This document shows positions 1-5,645 of a stretch of 5,938 nt of DNA, in pieces. How positions within the stretch are numbered: position 1 is the stretch's first letter; each line of letters begins with the position of its first letter. Source of the stretch: DATDAH01 sp036525535 (lineage in GTDB: Bacteria > Actinomycetota > Acidimicrobiia > Acidimicrobiales > DATDAH01); contig DATDAH010000356.1 of the NCBI GenBank assembly GCA_036525535.1, forward strand, positions 1 to 5,938, in the 5' to 3' direction. The notes under the pieces are model-generated. The model was not told the origin of the DNA. It saw only the letters and a list, made by a program, of their open reading frames with translations, and made no database searches. A program made the translations under genes and the position numbers.

Positions 1-2
1 AG

Positions 3-44
3 GGCAACCGGGTGGTTCACCTGCGCTATCGGGTGCGCCGTTGA
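3..44 (+). CDS. C-terminal end of an unidentified protein (partial)
   Basis: The frame starting at base 3 reads GNRVVHLRYRVRR and ends in TGA at 42-44. The 13 visible residues alternate hydrophobic and basic residues like a final beta strand, and the codons end mostly in G or C as in the neighbouring genes. This suggests the tail of a real gene entering from the left. The piece is too short to name a family or exclude a chance open frame. If real, it runs towards glnA, and the hairpin at 282-314 would lie between the two convergent genes. Confidence 0.45.
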   Translation, partial: GNRVVHLRYRVRR

Positions 45-281
45 CCGATCTGAGCGGTACGCGAAGAAGTCCACTGCGAACGGTGACACAAGATCGGGCC
101 TCCGGCTGCGTTTGCGCATCGCTGCCCCGGGACCGACGCGTCAGCCAACATCCAGCCGGCGATTACACCCTCAACCGTGAAGAGCCCGTTGAGCGTCCTG
201 GCCGGTTGCTGGTCGCACGCGTCAAGATCGAAGTCGACGCCGCTGACGCCTGAGCCGCGGCCTCCCGCGGCCTGAGCGCCG
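45..281. other. Intergenic stretch without a convincing gene
   Basis: No reading frame here resembles a known protein. A 70-codon plus frame beginning with TTG at 41 has no Shine-Dalgarno sequence and an unremarkable composition, so I do not call it. The right part has short GC-rich repeats: CCGCGGCCT occurs at 255-263 and again at 265-273, making two tandem units of 10 bp, and GCCTGAGC occurs at 248-255 and 270-277. These may be chance in GC-rich DNA. I see no tRNA, transposase remnant or attachment site. Confidence 0.5.
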
Positions 282-314
282 CCTGGGACGATGCGACAAG
301 CGCATCGGCCCAGG
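282..314. terminator. Hairpin terminator candidate downstream of glnA
   Basis: The arms 282-295 and 301-314 pair at 13 of 14 positions, with a single A/G mismatch at 288/308, around the five-base loop ACAAG. It begins 16 bases past the glnA stop codon. On the minus strand (the glnA transcript) no T-run follows, as is common in high-GC actinobacteria. On the plus strand a short ATTTTC run follows at 324-329, so it could also stop transcription from the upstream plus gene. A bidirectional terminator is the simplest reading. Confidence 0.72.
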
Positions 315-330
315 TCAGAGCCACATTTTC

Positions 331-1755
331 CTAGATGTCGTAGTAGAGGTGGAACTCCCAAGGATGCGGCCTCAGCCGCAGGGCGTCGACCTCGGCGGTG
401 CGCTTGTAGGACACCCAGGTGTCGATGAGGTCGTCGGTGAAGACGTCGCCGGCCCGAAGGAAGTCCCGGTCGGCCTCGAGGGCGTCGAGGGCGGCCTCCA
501 GCGACGCCGGGACCTGCGGGACCTCGCGTAGCTCCTCGGGGGGCAGGTCGTAGAGGTCGCGGTCGACGGGGTCGGGGGGCTCGGTGCGGTTGGCGATGCC
601 GTCGAGGCCGGCGAGGAGCATGGCCGAGAAGGCCAGGTAGGGGTTGGCCGAGGGGTCGGGACAACGGAACTCGATGCGCTTGGCCTTCGGGCTCTTGGAG
701 TAGAGCGGGATGCGCACCGAGGCCGAGCGGTTGCGCTGGGAGTAGACGAGGTTGACCGGGGCCTCGTAGCCGGGTACCAGGCGCTTGTAGCTGTTGGTCG
801 TCGGGTTGGCGAAGGCGCAGACGGCGGGGGCGTGGGCCAGCAGGCCTCCGATGTACCAGCGGGCCAGGTCCGACAGGCCGGCGTAGCCCGCCTCGTCGAA
901 GAACAGGGGCTCGCCGTTCTTCCACAGCGACTGGTGCACGTGCATGCCCGAGCCGTTGTCCTCGAAGATCGGCTTGGGCATGAAGGTGGCCGTCTTGCTC
1001 GCCTGACGGGCCACGTTCTTCACCACGTACTTGAACAGCATCAGCTTGTCGGCCATGGCGGCCAGCGAGTCGAAGCGGATGTCGATCTCGGCCTGCCCCG
1101 CGGTCCCGACTTCGTGGTGCTGGACCTCGACGGGGATGTCGAGGGCCTCCAGCGCCATGGTCATCTCCGACCGGAGGTCCTGGTAGTGGTCCATGGGCGG
1201 GACCGGGAAGTAGCCCTCCTTGTAGCGGGGCTTGTAGCCGAGGTTGGGGCCCTCGTCCCGGCGGGTGTTCCACGATGCCTCGATGGACTCGACCGAGTAC
1301 ATGGCCGAATGCTGGTCCTGGCCGAAACGGACGTCGTCGAAGACGAAGAACTCGGCCTCCGGCCCGATGTAACAGGTGTCGGCCACGCCGGTGGCCAGCA
1401 GGTGCTCCTCGGCCTTCTGCGCGATGAAGCGGGGGTCTCGGCTGTAGTGCTCGCCGGTGATGGGGTCGTGGACGAAGCAGTTCAGGTTCAGCGTCCGGCG
1501 GGCGGTGAACGGATCGAGGTAGGCCGTGTTGGGATCCGGGCGCAGGATCATGTCCGACTCCTGGATCTCCTGGAAGCCTCGCACCGACGAGCCGTCGAAG
1601 CCGTGGCCCTCCTCGAAGCTCTCCTCGGAGAACTCGTGCAGCGGCACCGAGAAGTGCTGCATCAGGCCGGGGAGGTCACAGAAGCGGAAGTCGACGATCT
1701 CGACCCCCTCCTCCTGGGCGTAGTCCACGACCTCGGCCGGCGTCCGCTCTTCCAT
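331..1755 (-). CDS. glnA: Type I (GSI-beta) glutamine synthetase
   Basis: This 474-residue cytoplasmic enzyme makes glutamine from glutamate, ammonia and ATP; the family forms dodecamers. The length is normal for GSI. Visible signatures are the N-terminal HGFDGSS (51-57) with the aspartate that reaches the neighbouring subunit's active site, GPEAEFF (131-137) and HHEVGTAGQAEID (213-225) with metal-binding glutamates, NGSGMHVH (267-274) with the catalytic-site histidine, the flap VPGYEAP (327-333), NRSASVRIP (342-350) and IEFRCPDPSANPYLAF (361-376). DLYDLPPEE (400-408) matches the adenylylation loop of GSI-beta, with Tyr402 equivalent to Tyr397 of the E. coli enzyme, so control by a GlnE-type adenylyltransferase (not in this window) is expected. 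The ATG at 1755 is 10 bases from the stop of the Lrp/AsnC gene. Its likely ribosome site (GAGGAA, or a closer AGGG) overlaps or follows that stop, suggesting co-transcription. No key residue appears missing. Confidence 0.97.
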   Translation of the reverse strand: MEERTPAEVVDYAQEEGVEIVDFRFCDLPGLMQHFSVPLHEFSEESFEEGHGFDGSSVRGFQEIQESDMILRPDPNTAYLDPFTARRTLNLNCFVHDPITGEHYSRDPRFIAQKAEEHLLATGVADTCYIGPEAEFFVFDDVRFGQDQHSAMYSVESIEASWNTRRDEGPNLGYKPRYKEGYFPVPPMDHYQDLRSEMTMALEALDIPVEVQHHEVGTAGQAEIDIRFDSLAAMADKLMLFKYVVKNVARQASKTATFMPKPIFEDNGSGMHVHQSLWKNGEPLFFDEAGYAGLSDLARWYIGGLLAHAPAVCAFANPTTNSYKRLVPGYEAPVNLVYSQRNRSASVRIPLYSKSPKAKRIEFRCPDPSANPYLAFSAMLLAGLDGIANRTEPPDPVDRDLYDLPPEELREVPQVPASLEAALDALEADRDFLRAGDVFTDDLIDTWVSYKRTAEVDALRLRPHPWEFHLYYDI

Positions 1756-1765
1756 GCCGCCGACC

Positions 1766-2251
1766 CTATTCCTCGTCCGGCGGGGCGGCTGCGGTGGCGA
1801 CGAGGGGCGCGGTCCGGTGGAGGACGGGGGTGCTGAGGGCGATGTGGGTCGAGGCCCGGTTGATGGACGGCCCGGCGAGCACGGCGGCGATCACGTCCTG
1901 GAGGTGATCGTTGGAGCGGGCCACGATCCGGCAGAGGAGGTCACCCGGTCCGGTGATCGTGTGGACCTCCAGCACCTCGGGGATCGACGCCAGGTGGACG
2001 ACGAGGCCGTCGACGCCCGCCTGGACGATCTCCAGGGTCGTGAAGGCGAGGACGGGGTAGCCCAGCTCGGCCGGGTCGACCTCGGGGCCGAAGCCGCGGA
2101 CGACGCCCCGGGCCTGGAGGCGGTCGAGGCGGGCCTGGGCCGTGCCCCGGGCCACGCCCGCCCGGCGGGCCAGCTCGAGGACGCTCAGGCGGGGCTCGTC
2201 GTGGAGCAGGGCGAGCAGCCGCCCGTCGACGGCATCGATCCCGGTCGTCAT
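1766..2251 (-). CDS. Lrp/AsnC family transcriptional regulator
   Basis: This 161-residue protein has the Lrp/AsnC layout and typical length. The N-terminal winged helix-turn-helix opens with GIDAVDGRLLALLHDEPRLS (4-23), and the helix pair ELARRAGVARGTAQARLDRL spans 26-45. An effector-binding RAM-type domain covers about 66-145, with the conserved glycine/aspartate turn TGPGDLLCRIVA at 100-111. These proteins form dimers and higher oligomers and usually sense an amino acid. I chose the ATG at 2251 over an in-frame one at 2284 because AGGAGG lies four bases upstream and the family fold begins right after it. The gene is divergent from hpd-phhA and directly upstream of glnA. By analogy with other Lrp/AsnC genes next to amino acid catabolic operons, it probably controls the divergent region, with phenylalanine, tyrosine or glutamine as possible effectors. 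The effector is inferred, not read from the sequence. Confidence 0.9.
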   Translation of the reverse strand: MTTGIDAVDGRLLALLHDEPRLSVLELARRAGVARGTAQARLDRLQARGVVRGFGPEVDPAELGYPVLAFTTLEIVQAGVDGLVVHLASIPEVLEVHTITGPGDLLCRIVARSNDHLQDVIAAVLAGPSINRASTHIALSTPVLHRTAPLVATAAAPPDEE

Positions 2252-2270
2252 CAGCCCTCCTCCCGGGCTG
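2252..2270 (-). promoter_or_regulatory. Ribosome site of the Lrp/AsnC gene inside a small hairpin
   Basis: On the minus strand, CAGCCC and GGGCTG can form a 6-bp stem whose seven-base loop, GGGAGGA, carries most of the Shine-Dalgarno sequence; the stem ends directly at the ATG. A second inverted repeat, TGGGC-N5-GCCCA at 2269-2283, shares bases 2269-2270 with the first, so the two stems could not form fully together. The strong ribosome site decides the start codon. Any regulatory role of the stems is speculation. Confidence 0.4.
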
Positions 2271-2342
2271 GGCAAGGTGCCCAACCCATCGACAGGCTAG
2301 TCGGCCGAAGCTGAACATCTTGTCCAGCCATACAGCCATCTG

Positions 2343-2372
2343 TTGACGACATAGCCCGGGAGGGCGTCCAAT
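2343..2372 (+). promoter_or_regulatory. Candidate promoter for hpd-phhA
   Basis: TTGACG at 2343-2348 matches the -35 consensus at five of six positions. After an 18-base spacer, TCCAAT at 2367-2372 matches the -10 consensus at four of six. Transcription would start near 2380, giving a leader of about 30 bases before the hpd ATG. GAGAGGAA at 2395-2402 serves as ribosome site. The rest of the divergent region also has a tandem CAGCCATA/CAGCCATC at 2325-2340. The fit is moderate and many actinobacterial promoters deviate from consensus. Confidence 0.35.
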
Positions 2373-2377
2373 GGACG
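2365..2377. promoter_or_regulatory. Palindromic operator candidate over the hpd -10 region
   Basis: CGTCCAATGGACG is a perfect palindrome with 6-bp arms and one central base. It overlaps the proposed -10 element of hpd-phhA. A wider inverted repeat, TGTTGAC at 2341-2347 and GTCAACA at 2387-2393, encloses it, although the two centres differ by about four bases. A dimeric regulator bound here would cover the promoter. The divergently encoded Lrp/AsnC protein is the obvious candidate, but the site is not a clear match to the AT-rich Lrp consensus of E. coli. Confidence 0.3.
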
Positions 2378-2408
2378 GACACACTGGTCAACACGAGAGG
2401 AATGGGGA

Positions 2409-3545
2409 ATGAGCACCGCCATCGTCGCCGGTCCGTCATCCGCCACCGCAATCGCCGCACCGGAGCTCTTGGGCTTCGATCACCTCGAGTGGTGGGTGGG
2501 CAATGCCCGCCACGCCGCCCACTTCTGGGCCGCCGCCTTCGGCTTCGAGATCGTGGCCTACGCCGGGCCCGAGACGGGCGTGGCCGACCGTCAGTCCTAC
2601 GTCGTCCAGCAGGGTGACCTCTGCTTCGTCCTCACCTCCGCCCTCGACGACTGCTCCGAGGTGGCCCACCACGTGGCCGCTCACGGCGACGGCGTCCGCG
2701 ACGTCGCCTACCGGGTGGCCGACGTCGACGAGTCCTTCGATCGCCTGGTCACCCGAGGCGGCGTGCCCGTACTCCCCCCGACCACGTTCGCCGACGACTT
2801 CGGCTCGGCCCGGCGGGCCACGTTCACGGCCTACGGCCGCACCGTGCACTCCCTCGTCGACCGGGCCCGCCACGGCGGCCCGTTCCTGCCTGGCTTCGAG
2901 GCCGTCGACCTCCCGGTCGACGCCGGCCCGGCCGTCGGCCTGCGGGCCTACGACCACGTCGTGGCCAACGTGGAGGAGGGAAGCCTCGACCGCTGGGTCG
3001 ACTGGTACCGGGCCCTGTTCGGCTTCGACGTCCTCCAGTCGTTCGGTGAGGAGGCCATCTCCACCGAGTACTCCGCCCTGCGTTCCACCGTGGTGTGGAA
3101 CCACGGTGCCGTCGTCCAGCCCATCAACGAGCCCGCCCCGGGTCGGCGCAAGAGCCAGATCGAGGAGTACCTCGACTACTACGGCACCGCCGGCGTACAG
3201 CACGTGGCCATGAGCACCGACGACATCGTGGCCAGCGTGGCCGCCCTGCGCCGGCGCGGCGTCCGCTTCATGCGGGTGCCCGACAACTACTACGACGAGG
3301 CCCCTCGACGCATGGACGACCTGGGCGCCGACCTCCCCTGGGCCCGCCTCGCGGAGCTCGGCATCCTGGTCGACCGCGACCACGGCGGGTACCTGCTCCA
3401 GATCTTCACCGAGCCCGTGGCCAGCCGGCCGACCTGCTTCATGGAGATCATCCAGCGGGAAGGGGCGCAGGGCTTCGGCGAGGGCAACTTCAAGGCCCTG
3501 TTCACCTCGATCGAGGCCGAGCAGGCCCGGCGCGGGAACCTCTGA
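2409..3545 (+). CDS. hpd: 4-hydroxyphenylpyruvate dioxygenase
   Basis: This 378-residue Fe(II) enzyme converts 4-hydroxyphenylpyruvate and O2 to homogentisate and CO2, the second step of tyrosine breakdown. It has the two-domain vicinal-oxygen-chelate fold: a non-metal N-terminal half (about 22-155, starting FDHLEWWVGNARHAAHFW) and a catalytic C-terminal half (about 178-378). The expected iron ligands are present: His183 (YDHVVANVE), His265 (GVQHVAM) and Glu346 (CFMEIIQR). Substrate-site motifs PINEP (238-242), KSQIEEYL (248-255) and YLLQIFT (328-334) are intact, as is the C-terminal GFGEGNFKALF (355-365). The tail AEQARRGNL resembles the Streptomyces enzyme. The ATG at 2409 has AGAGG eight bases upstream; the first 20 residues are a variable Ala-rich extension. 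The stop lies four bases before the hydroxylase gene, so the two form an operon. 4-Hydroxymandelate synthase is a homologue and cannot be fully excluded, but the pairing with a phenylalanine hydroxylase favours HPPD. Confidence 0.95.
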   Translation: MSTAIVAGPSSATAIAAPELLGFDHLEWWVGNARHAAHFWAAAFGFEIVAYAGPETGVADRQSYVVQQGDLCFVLTSALDDCSEVAHHVAAHGDGVRDVAYRVADVDESFDRLVTRGGVPVLPPTTFADDFGSARRATFTAYGRTVHSLVDRARHGGPFLPGFEAVDLPVDAGPAVGLRAYDHVVANVEEGSLDRWVDWYRALFGFDVLQSFGEEAISTEYSALRSTVVWNHGAVVQPINEPAPGRRKSQIEEYLDYYGTAGVQHVAMSTDDIVASVAALRRRGVRFMRVPDNYYDEAPRRMDDLGADLPWARLAELGILVDRDHGGYLLQIFTEPVASRPTCFMEIIQREGAQGFGEGNFKALFTSIEAEQARRGNL

Positions 3546-3549
3546 CCCC

Positions 3550-4374
3550 ATGATCACCGCGCCCGCCCCCTTCGCCCTCCCGGCTGAGCACCCCGGCTTC
3601 GGCGATCCGGGCTACCGGGAGCGGCGGGCGCGCATCGCCGAGATCGGGGCCCGGTACGAGCCGGGCAGCCCGATCCCCGACGTGCACTACACCGCCGAGG
3701 AGGACGAGGTCTGGCGCAACGTCTCCGCCGAGTTGGGCGAGAAGCACCGTCGCCTCGCCTGCCGGGAGATCGTCGACGCCGCCCACCGCCTCGCCCTGCC
3801 GACCGATCGGGTGCCCCAGCTCCGCGAGGTCGACCAGTGCCTGCAGGAGCTCAGCGGGTTCCGCATACGACCGGTGCCGGGCCTCGTCCCGACCCGGGCG
3901 TTCTACGGGGCCCTGGCCGAGCGCACGTTCCTGGCCACGCAGTACATCCGCCACCACTCGGTCCCCTTCTACACCCCCGAGCCCGACGTCCTCCACGAGG
4001 TCATCGGCCACGCCACGATGCTGGCCGACCCCGCGCTGGCCGACCTGTACGAGGCCGCCGGCCGGGCCTCCCTGCGCTGTCGCACCGACGAGGACCTCGA
4101 GTTCTTCAGCCGCGTCTTCTGGTTCACGATCGAGTTCGGCGTCCTGTGGCAGGACGGCGACCTCCTCGCCTACGGGGCCGGCCTCCTGTCCTCCTACGCG
4201 GAGATCGAGGTGTTCCGGTTGGCCGAGGTCCGCCCCTGGGACCTCCGGACCATGGGCCGCCTCGACTACGACATCACCCAGTACCAGCCGGTGCTCTTCG
4301 CCGCGGCGTCCTTCGAGCAGATGACCCAGGACCTCGGCGCCTTCCTGGCGACCTACCCCGGCAGCGCCCCCTGA
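3550..4374 (+). CDS. phhA: Aromatic amino acid hydroxylase, probably phenylalanine 4-monooxygenase
   Basis: This 274-residue protein is a tetrahydropterin-dependent non-haem iron hydroxylase, most likely turning phenylalanine into tyrosine. It has only the catalytic domain, like other bacterial members, and no N-terminal ACT domain. YTAEEDEVW (47-55) starts the conserved fold; PVPGLVP (108-114) precedes the active site; EPDVLHEVIGHA (144-155) supplies iron ligands His149 and His154; WFTIEFGV (191-198) supplies Glu195; GAGLLSSYAEIEVF (209-222) is the conserved segment after it. The ATG is four bases past the hpd stop with only a weak GGGAA upstream, suggesting translational coupling. Context supports a phenylalanine-to-homogentisate route; the tyrosine aminotransferase and a pterin carbinolamine dehydratase (PhhB) are not in the window. 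Substrate preference (phenylalanine rather than tyrosine or tryptophan) is inferred from context, since the family motifs are shared. Confidence 0.9.
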   Translation: MITAPAPFALPAEHPGFGDPGYRERRARIAEIGARYEPGSPIPDVHYTAEEDEVWRNVSAELGEKHRRLACREIVDAAHRLALPTDRVPQLREVDQCLQELSGFRIRPVPGLVPTRAFYGALAERTFLATQYIRHHSVPFYTPEPDVLHEVIGHATMLADPALADLYEAAGRASLRCRTDEDLEFFSRVFWFTIEFGVLWQDGDLLAYGAGLLSSYAEIEVFRLAEVRPWDLRTMGRLDYDITQYQPVLFAAASFEQMTQDLGAFLATYPGSAP

Positions 4375-4401
4375 CTCGAGCTCGGGGGGCGGGGCGCGGA
4401 A

Positions 4402-4441
4402 ACAGTCCGGGGCCGCCTCCGCCGGGCCGGCCCCGGACTGT
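4402..4441. terminator. Bidirectional terminator hairpin between phhA and glnII
   Basis: The arms 4402-4415 (ACAGTCCGGGGCCG) and 4428-4441 pair perfectly over 14 bp around a 12-base loop. The hairpin sits 27 bases after the phhA stop and 29 bases after the end of the convergent glnII gene. No T-run follows on the plus strand; on the minus strand the arm ends in ACTGTTTCC, a very short T-run. The strong GC stem between convergent genes makes a shared terminator the natural reading. Confidence 0.75.
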
Positions 4442-4470
4442 CACGCTCTGGGGGGAGCTGCAGGCGGGCC

Positions 4471-5484
4471 CTAGACGAGGGCCTCGCAGACCGTGTTGGT
4501 CATGAGGGCGGCGACCACGTACGGGTCGGCGTTGGCGTTGGGCCGCCGGTCCTCGATGTAGCCCTTGCCCTCCTTGGCGACCTGCCACGGGATACGGACC
4601 GAGGCGCCTCGATCGGACACGCCGTAGCTGAACTGGTCGAAGCGCTGGGTCTCATGGGCCCCGGTGAGGCGGTCCTCGATGCCCACGCCGTAGCCCGTGA
4701 GGTGCTCCTCGGGCTTGCCCAGCGAGCCCAGGGCCTCGCAGGCGGCGATGATGGCGTCGTAGTCCTCGCGCATCCTGTTGGTCGAGAAGTTGGTGTGCAT
4801 CCCGGCGCCGTTCCAGTCACCCTTCATCGGCTTGGCCGCGATCGAGATCTCGACGTTGTACTTCTCGCCGAGGCGGTACAGCAGGTAGCGGGCCATCCAG
4901 AGGTGGTCACCGACCGCCACCGTGTCGACCGGGCCGACCTGGAACTCCCACTGGCCGGGCATGACCTCGGCGTTGGTGCCGGAGATCGCCAAGCCCGCCT
5001 CGATGCACAGGGTGGTGTGCTCCTCGACGATGTCCCGCCCGGCGATCTTCACCGCACCGACGCCGCAGTAGTACGGGCCCTGGGGGCCGGGGAAGCCGTG
5101 CGCCGGGAAGCCGTAGGGCCAGCCCGAGGCCGGGTCCAGCATCGTGTACTCCTGCTCGAGGCCGAAGAGGGGCTCCTGCTCGCCGTACTTCTCGTAGGCG
5201 GCCCGGGCCATCGCCCGGGTGTTCGTCGGGTGCGGCGACAGGTCTGCGGTCAGCTTGGTCTCACACATCACCAGGACGTTGTCCCCACCCCGGATCGGAT
5301 CCGGACAGGTGAAGACCGGATCGAGGACGACGTCGGAGTTGTCGCCGGTGGCCTGGTTGGTGCTGGAACCGTCGAAGCCCCAGATCCCGATCTCGCCTCC
5401 GTCGGGGACGATCTTGGTCTTGGAACGGATCTCCGGCGTTGGCTCCGTGCCGTCGATCCACATGTACTCAGCCCTGTAGGTCAC
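4471..5484 (-). CDS. glnII: Type II (eukaryotic-like) glutamine synthetase
   Basis: From the GTG at 5484 the product has 337 residues, normal for GSII, and makes glutamine from glutamate, ammonia and ATP. The N-terminus TYRAEYMWIDG (2-12) and SKTK (21-24) are typical GSII. WGFDGSSTNQATGDNSD (35-51), FGLEQEY (107-113), NAEVMPGQWEFQVGP (171-185), WNGAGMHTNFST (224-235) and SYGVSDRGASVRIP (286-299) carry the metal, ATP and substrate residues, and EDRRPNANADPYVV (311-324) ends the catalytic core. I see no adenylylation loop, as expected for GSII. I chose GTG at 5484 because AGAGG lies five bases upstream and homology starts there. An in-frame ATG at 5577 would add 31 residues with no family similarity, and a GTG at 5490 overlaps the ribosome site. 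It is divergent from the glnA2-like gene and convergent with phhA. Bacterial GSII is well known in Streptomyces, Frankia and rhizobia. Confidence 0.95.
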   Translation of the reverse strand: MTYRAEYMWIDGTEPTPEIRSKTKIVPDGGEIGIWGFDGSSTNQATGDNSDVVLDPVFTCPDPIRGGDNVLVMCETKLTADLSPHPTNTRAMARAAYEKYGEQEPLFGLEQEYTMLDPASGWPYGFPAHGFPGPQGPYYCGVGAVKIAGRDIVEEHTTLCIEAGLAISGTNAEVMPGQWEFQVGPVDTVAVGDHLWMARYLLYRLGEKYNVEISIAAKPMKGDWNGAGMHTNFSTNRMREDYDAIIAACEALGSLGKPEEHLTGYGVGIEDRLTGAHETQRFDQFSYGVSDRGASVRIPWQVAKEGKGYIEDRRPNANADPYVVAALMTNTVCEALV

Positions 5485-5495
5485 GCTCACCTCTT
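5485..5495 (-). promoter_or_regulatory. Ribosome binding site of glnII
   Basis: On the minus strand the sequence AAGAGGTGAGC directly precedes the GTG at 5484, with AGAGG five bases from the start. It is the best Shine-Dalgarno match near this gene and decides between the possible starts. The upstream in-frame ATG at 5577 has no comparable site. Confidence 0.7.
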
Positions 5496-5507
5496 GTCTC
5501 GGGGGGC

Positions 5508-5519
5508 CGTTCGGGAACG
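5508..5519. repeat. Small palindrome in the glnII leader
   Basis: CGTTCGGGAACG is a palindrome with 5-bp arms and two central bases, about 23 bases upstream of the glnII start. Its right half, GGGAACG, is the same word as the unit at 5603-5609 of the GAAC array further upstream. It may be an extra regulator half-site or part of a leader hairpin. Chance is possible for so short a repeat. Confidence 0.3.
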
Positions 5520-5579
5520 CCCATCGGCCACGGGTGAGGACAGGATCACCGCCACCCATTTCGGAGCGGTTGCACAAAT

Positions 5580-5630
5580 GTGAACGCCATGTGAACGACC
5601 GCGGGAACGTCGTGACACCGTGCCGGGAAC
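5580..5630. promoter_or_regulatory. GAAC direct-repeat array, candidate OmpR-family regulator site
   Basis: Units GTGAAC at 5580-5585, GTGAAC at 5591-5596, GGGAAC at 5603-5608 and GGGAAC at 5625-5630 lie 11, 12 and 22 bases apart, close to helical periodicity. A fifth unit expected at 5614 is degenerate. Read on the other strand the first units are GTTCAC, the core of the Streptomyces PHO-box repeat (GTTCACC type, 11-bp period). The related nitrogen regulator GlnR also binds units spaced by 11 bp, but the match to its GTnAC-N6-GAAAC pattern is incomplete. The array ends 15 bases before the glnA2-like ATG and lies 95 bases upstream of glnII, so it could control both. PhoP or GlnR binding is inference. 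Confidence 0.42.
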
Positions 5631-5645
5631 CGTCATCATGGCCCG

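Noticed and set aside
41..253. 70-codon plus-strand open frame starting with TTG that overlaps the stop of the upstream partial gene
   Set aside because: There is no ribosome site, the residue composition is arbitrary, and no family is recognisable. The TTGA overlap alone is not enough.
26..1273. Long minus-strand frame overlapping glnA
   Set aside because: Within glnA it is very rich in Pro, Arg and Gly, as out-of-frame GC-rich DNA is. The glnA frame has full family homology. The more varied segment at 26-330 shows no family signature.
832..1836. 334-codon plus-strand frame antisense to glnA
   Set aside because: It is an antisense shadow: long open frames opposite GC-rich genes are expected, and the product has no recognisable domain.
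2409..3545. 4-Hydroxymandelate synthase instead of HPPD
   Set aside because: The two share a fold and iron ligands, but this protein resembles the Streptomyces HPPD throughout and forms an operon with an aromatic amino acid hydroxylase, not with glycopeptide biosynthesis genes.
2436..3557. 373-codon minus-strand frame opposite hpd
   Set aside because: It is a shadow of hpd, rich in Gly, Val and Ala, with no domain or ribosome site.
5485..5577. N-terminal extension of glnII from the ATG at 5577
   Set aside because: The added 31 residues lack family similarity and the ATG lacks a ribosome site, whereas the GTG at 5484 has one and fits the family's N-terminus.
4654..5583. 309-codon plus-strand frame opposite glnII
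   Set aside because: It is an antisense shadow; the minus-strand frame has unambiguous GSII motifs throughout.
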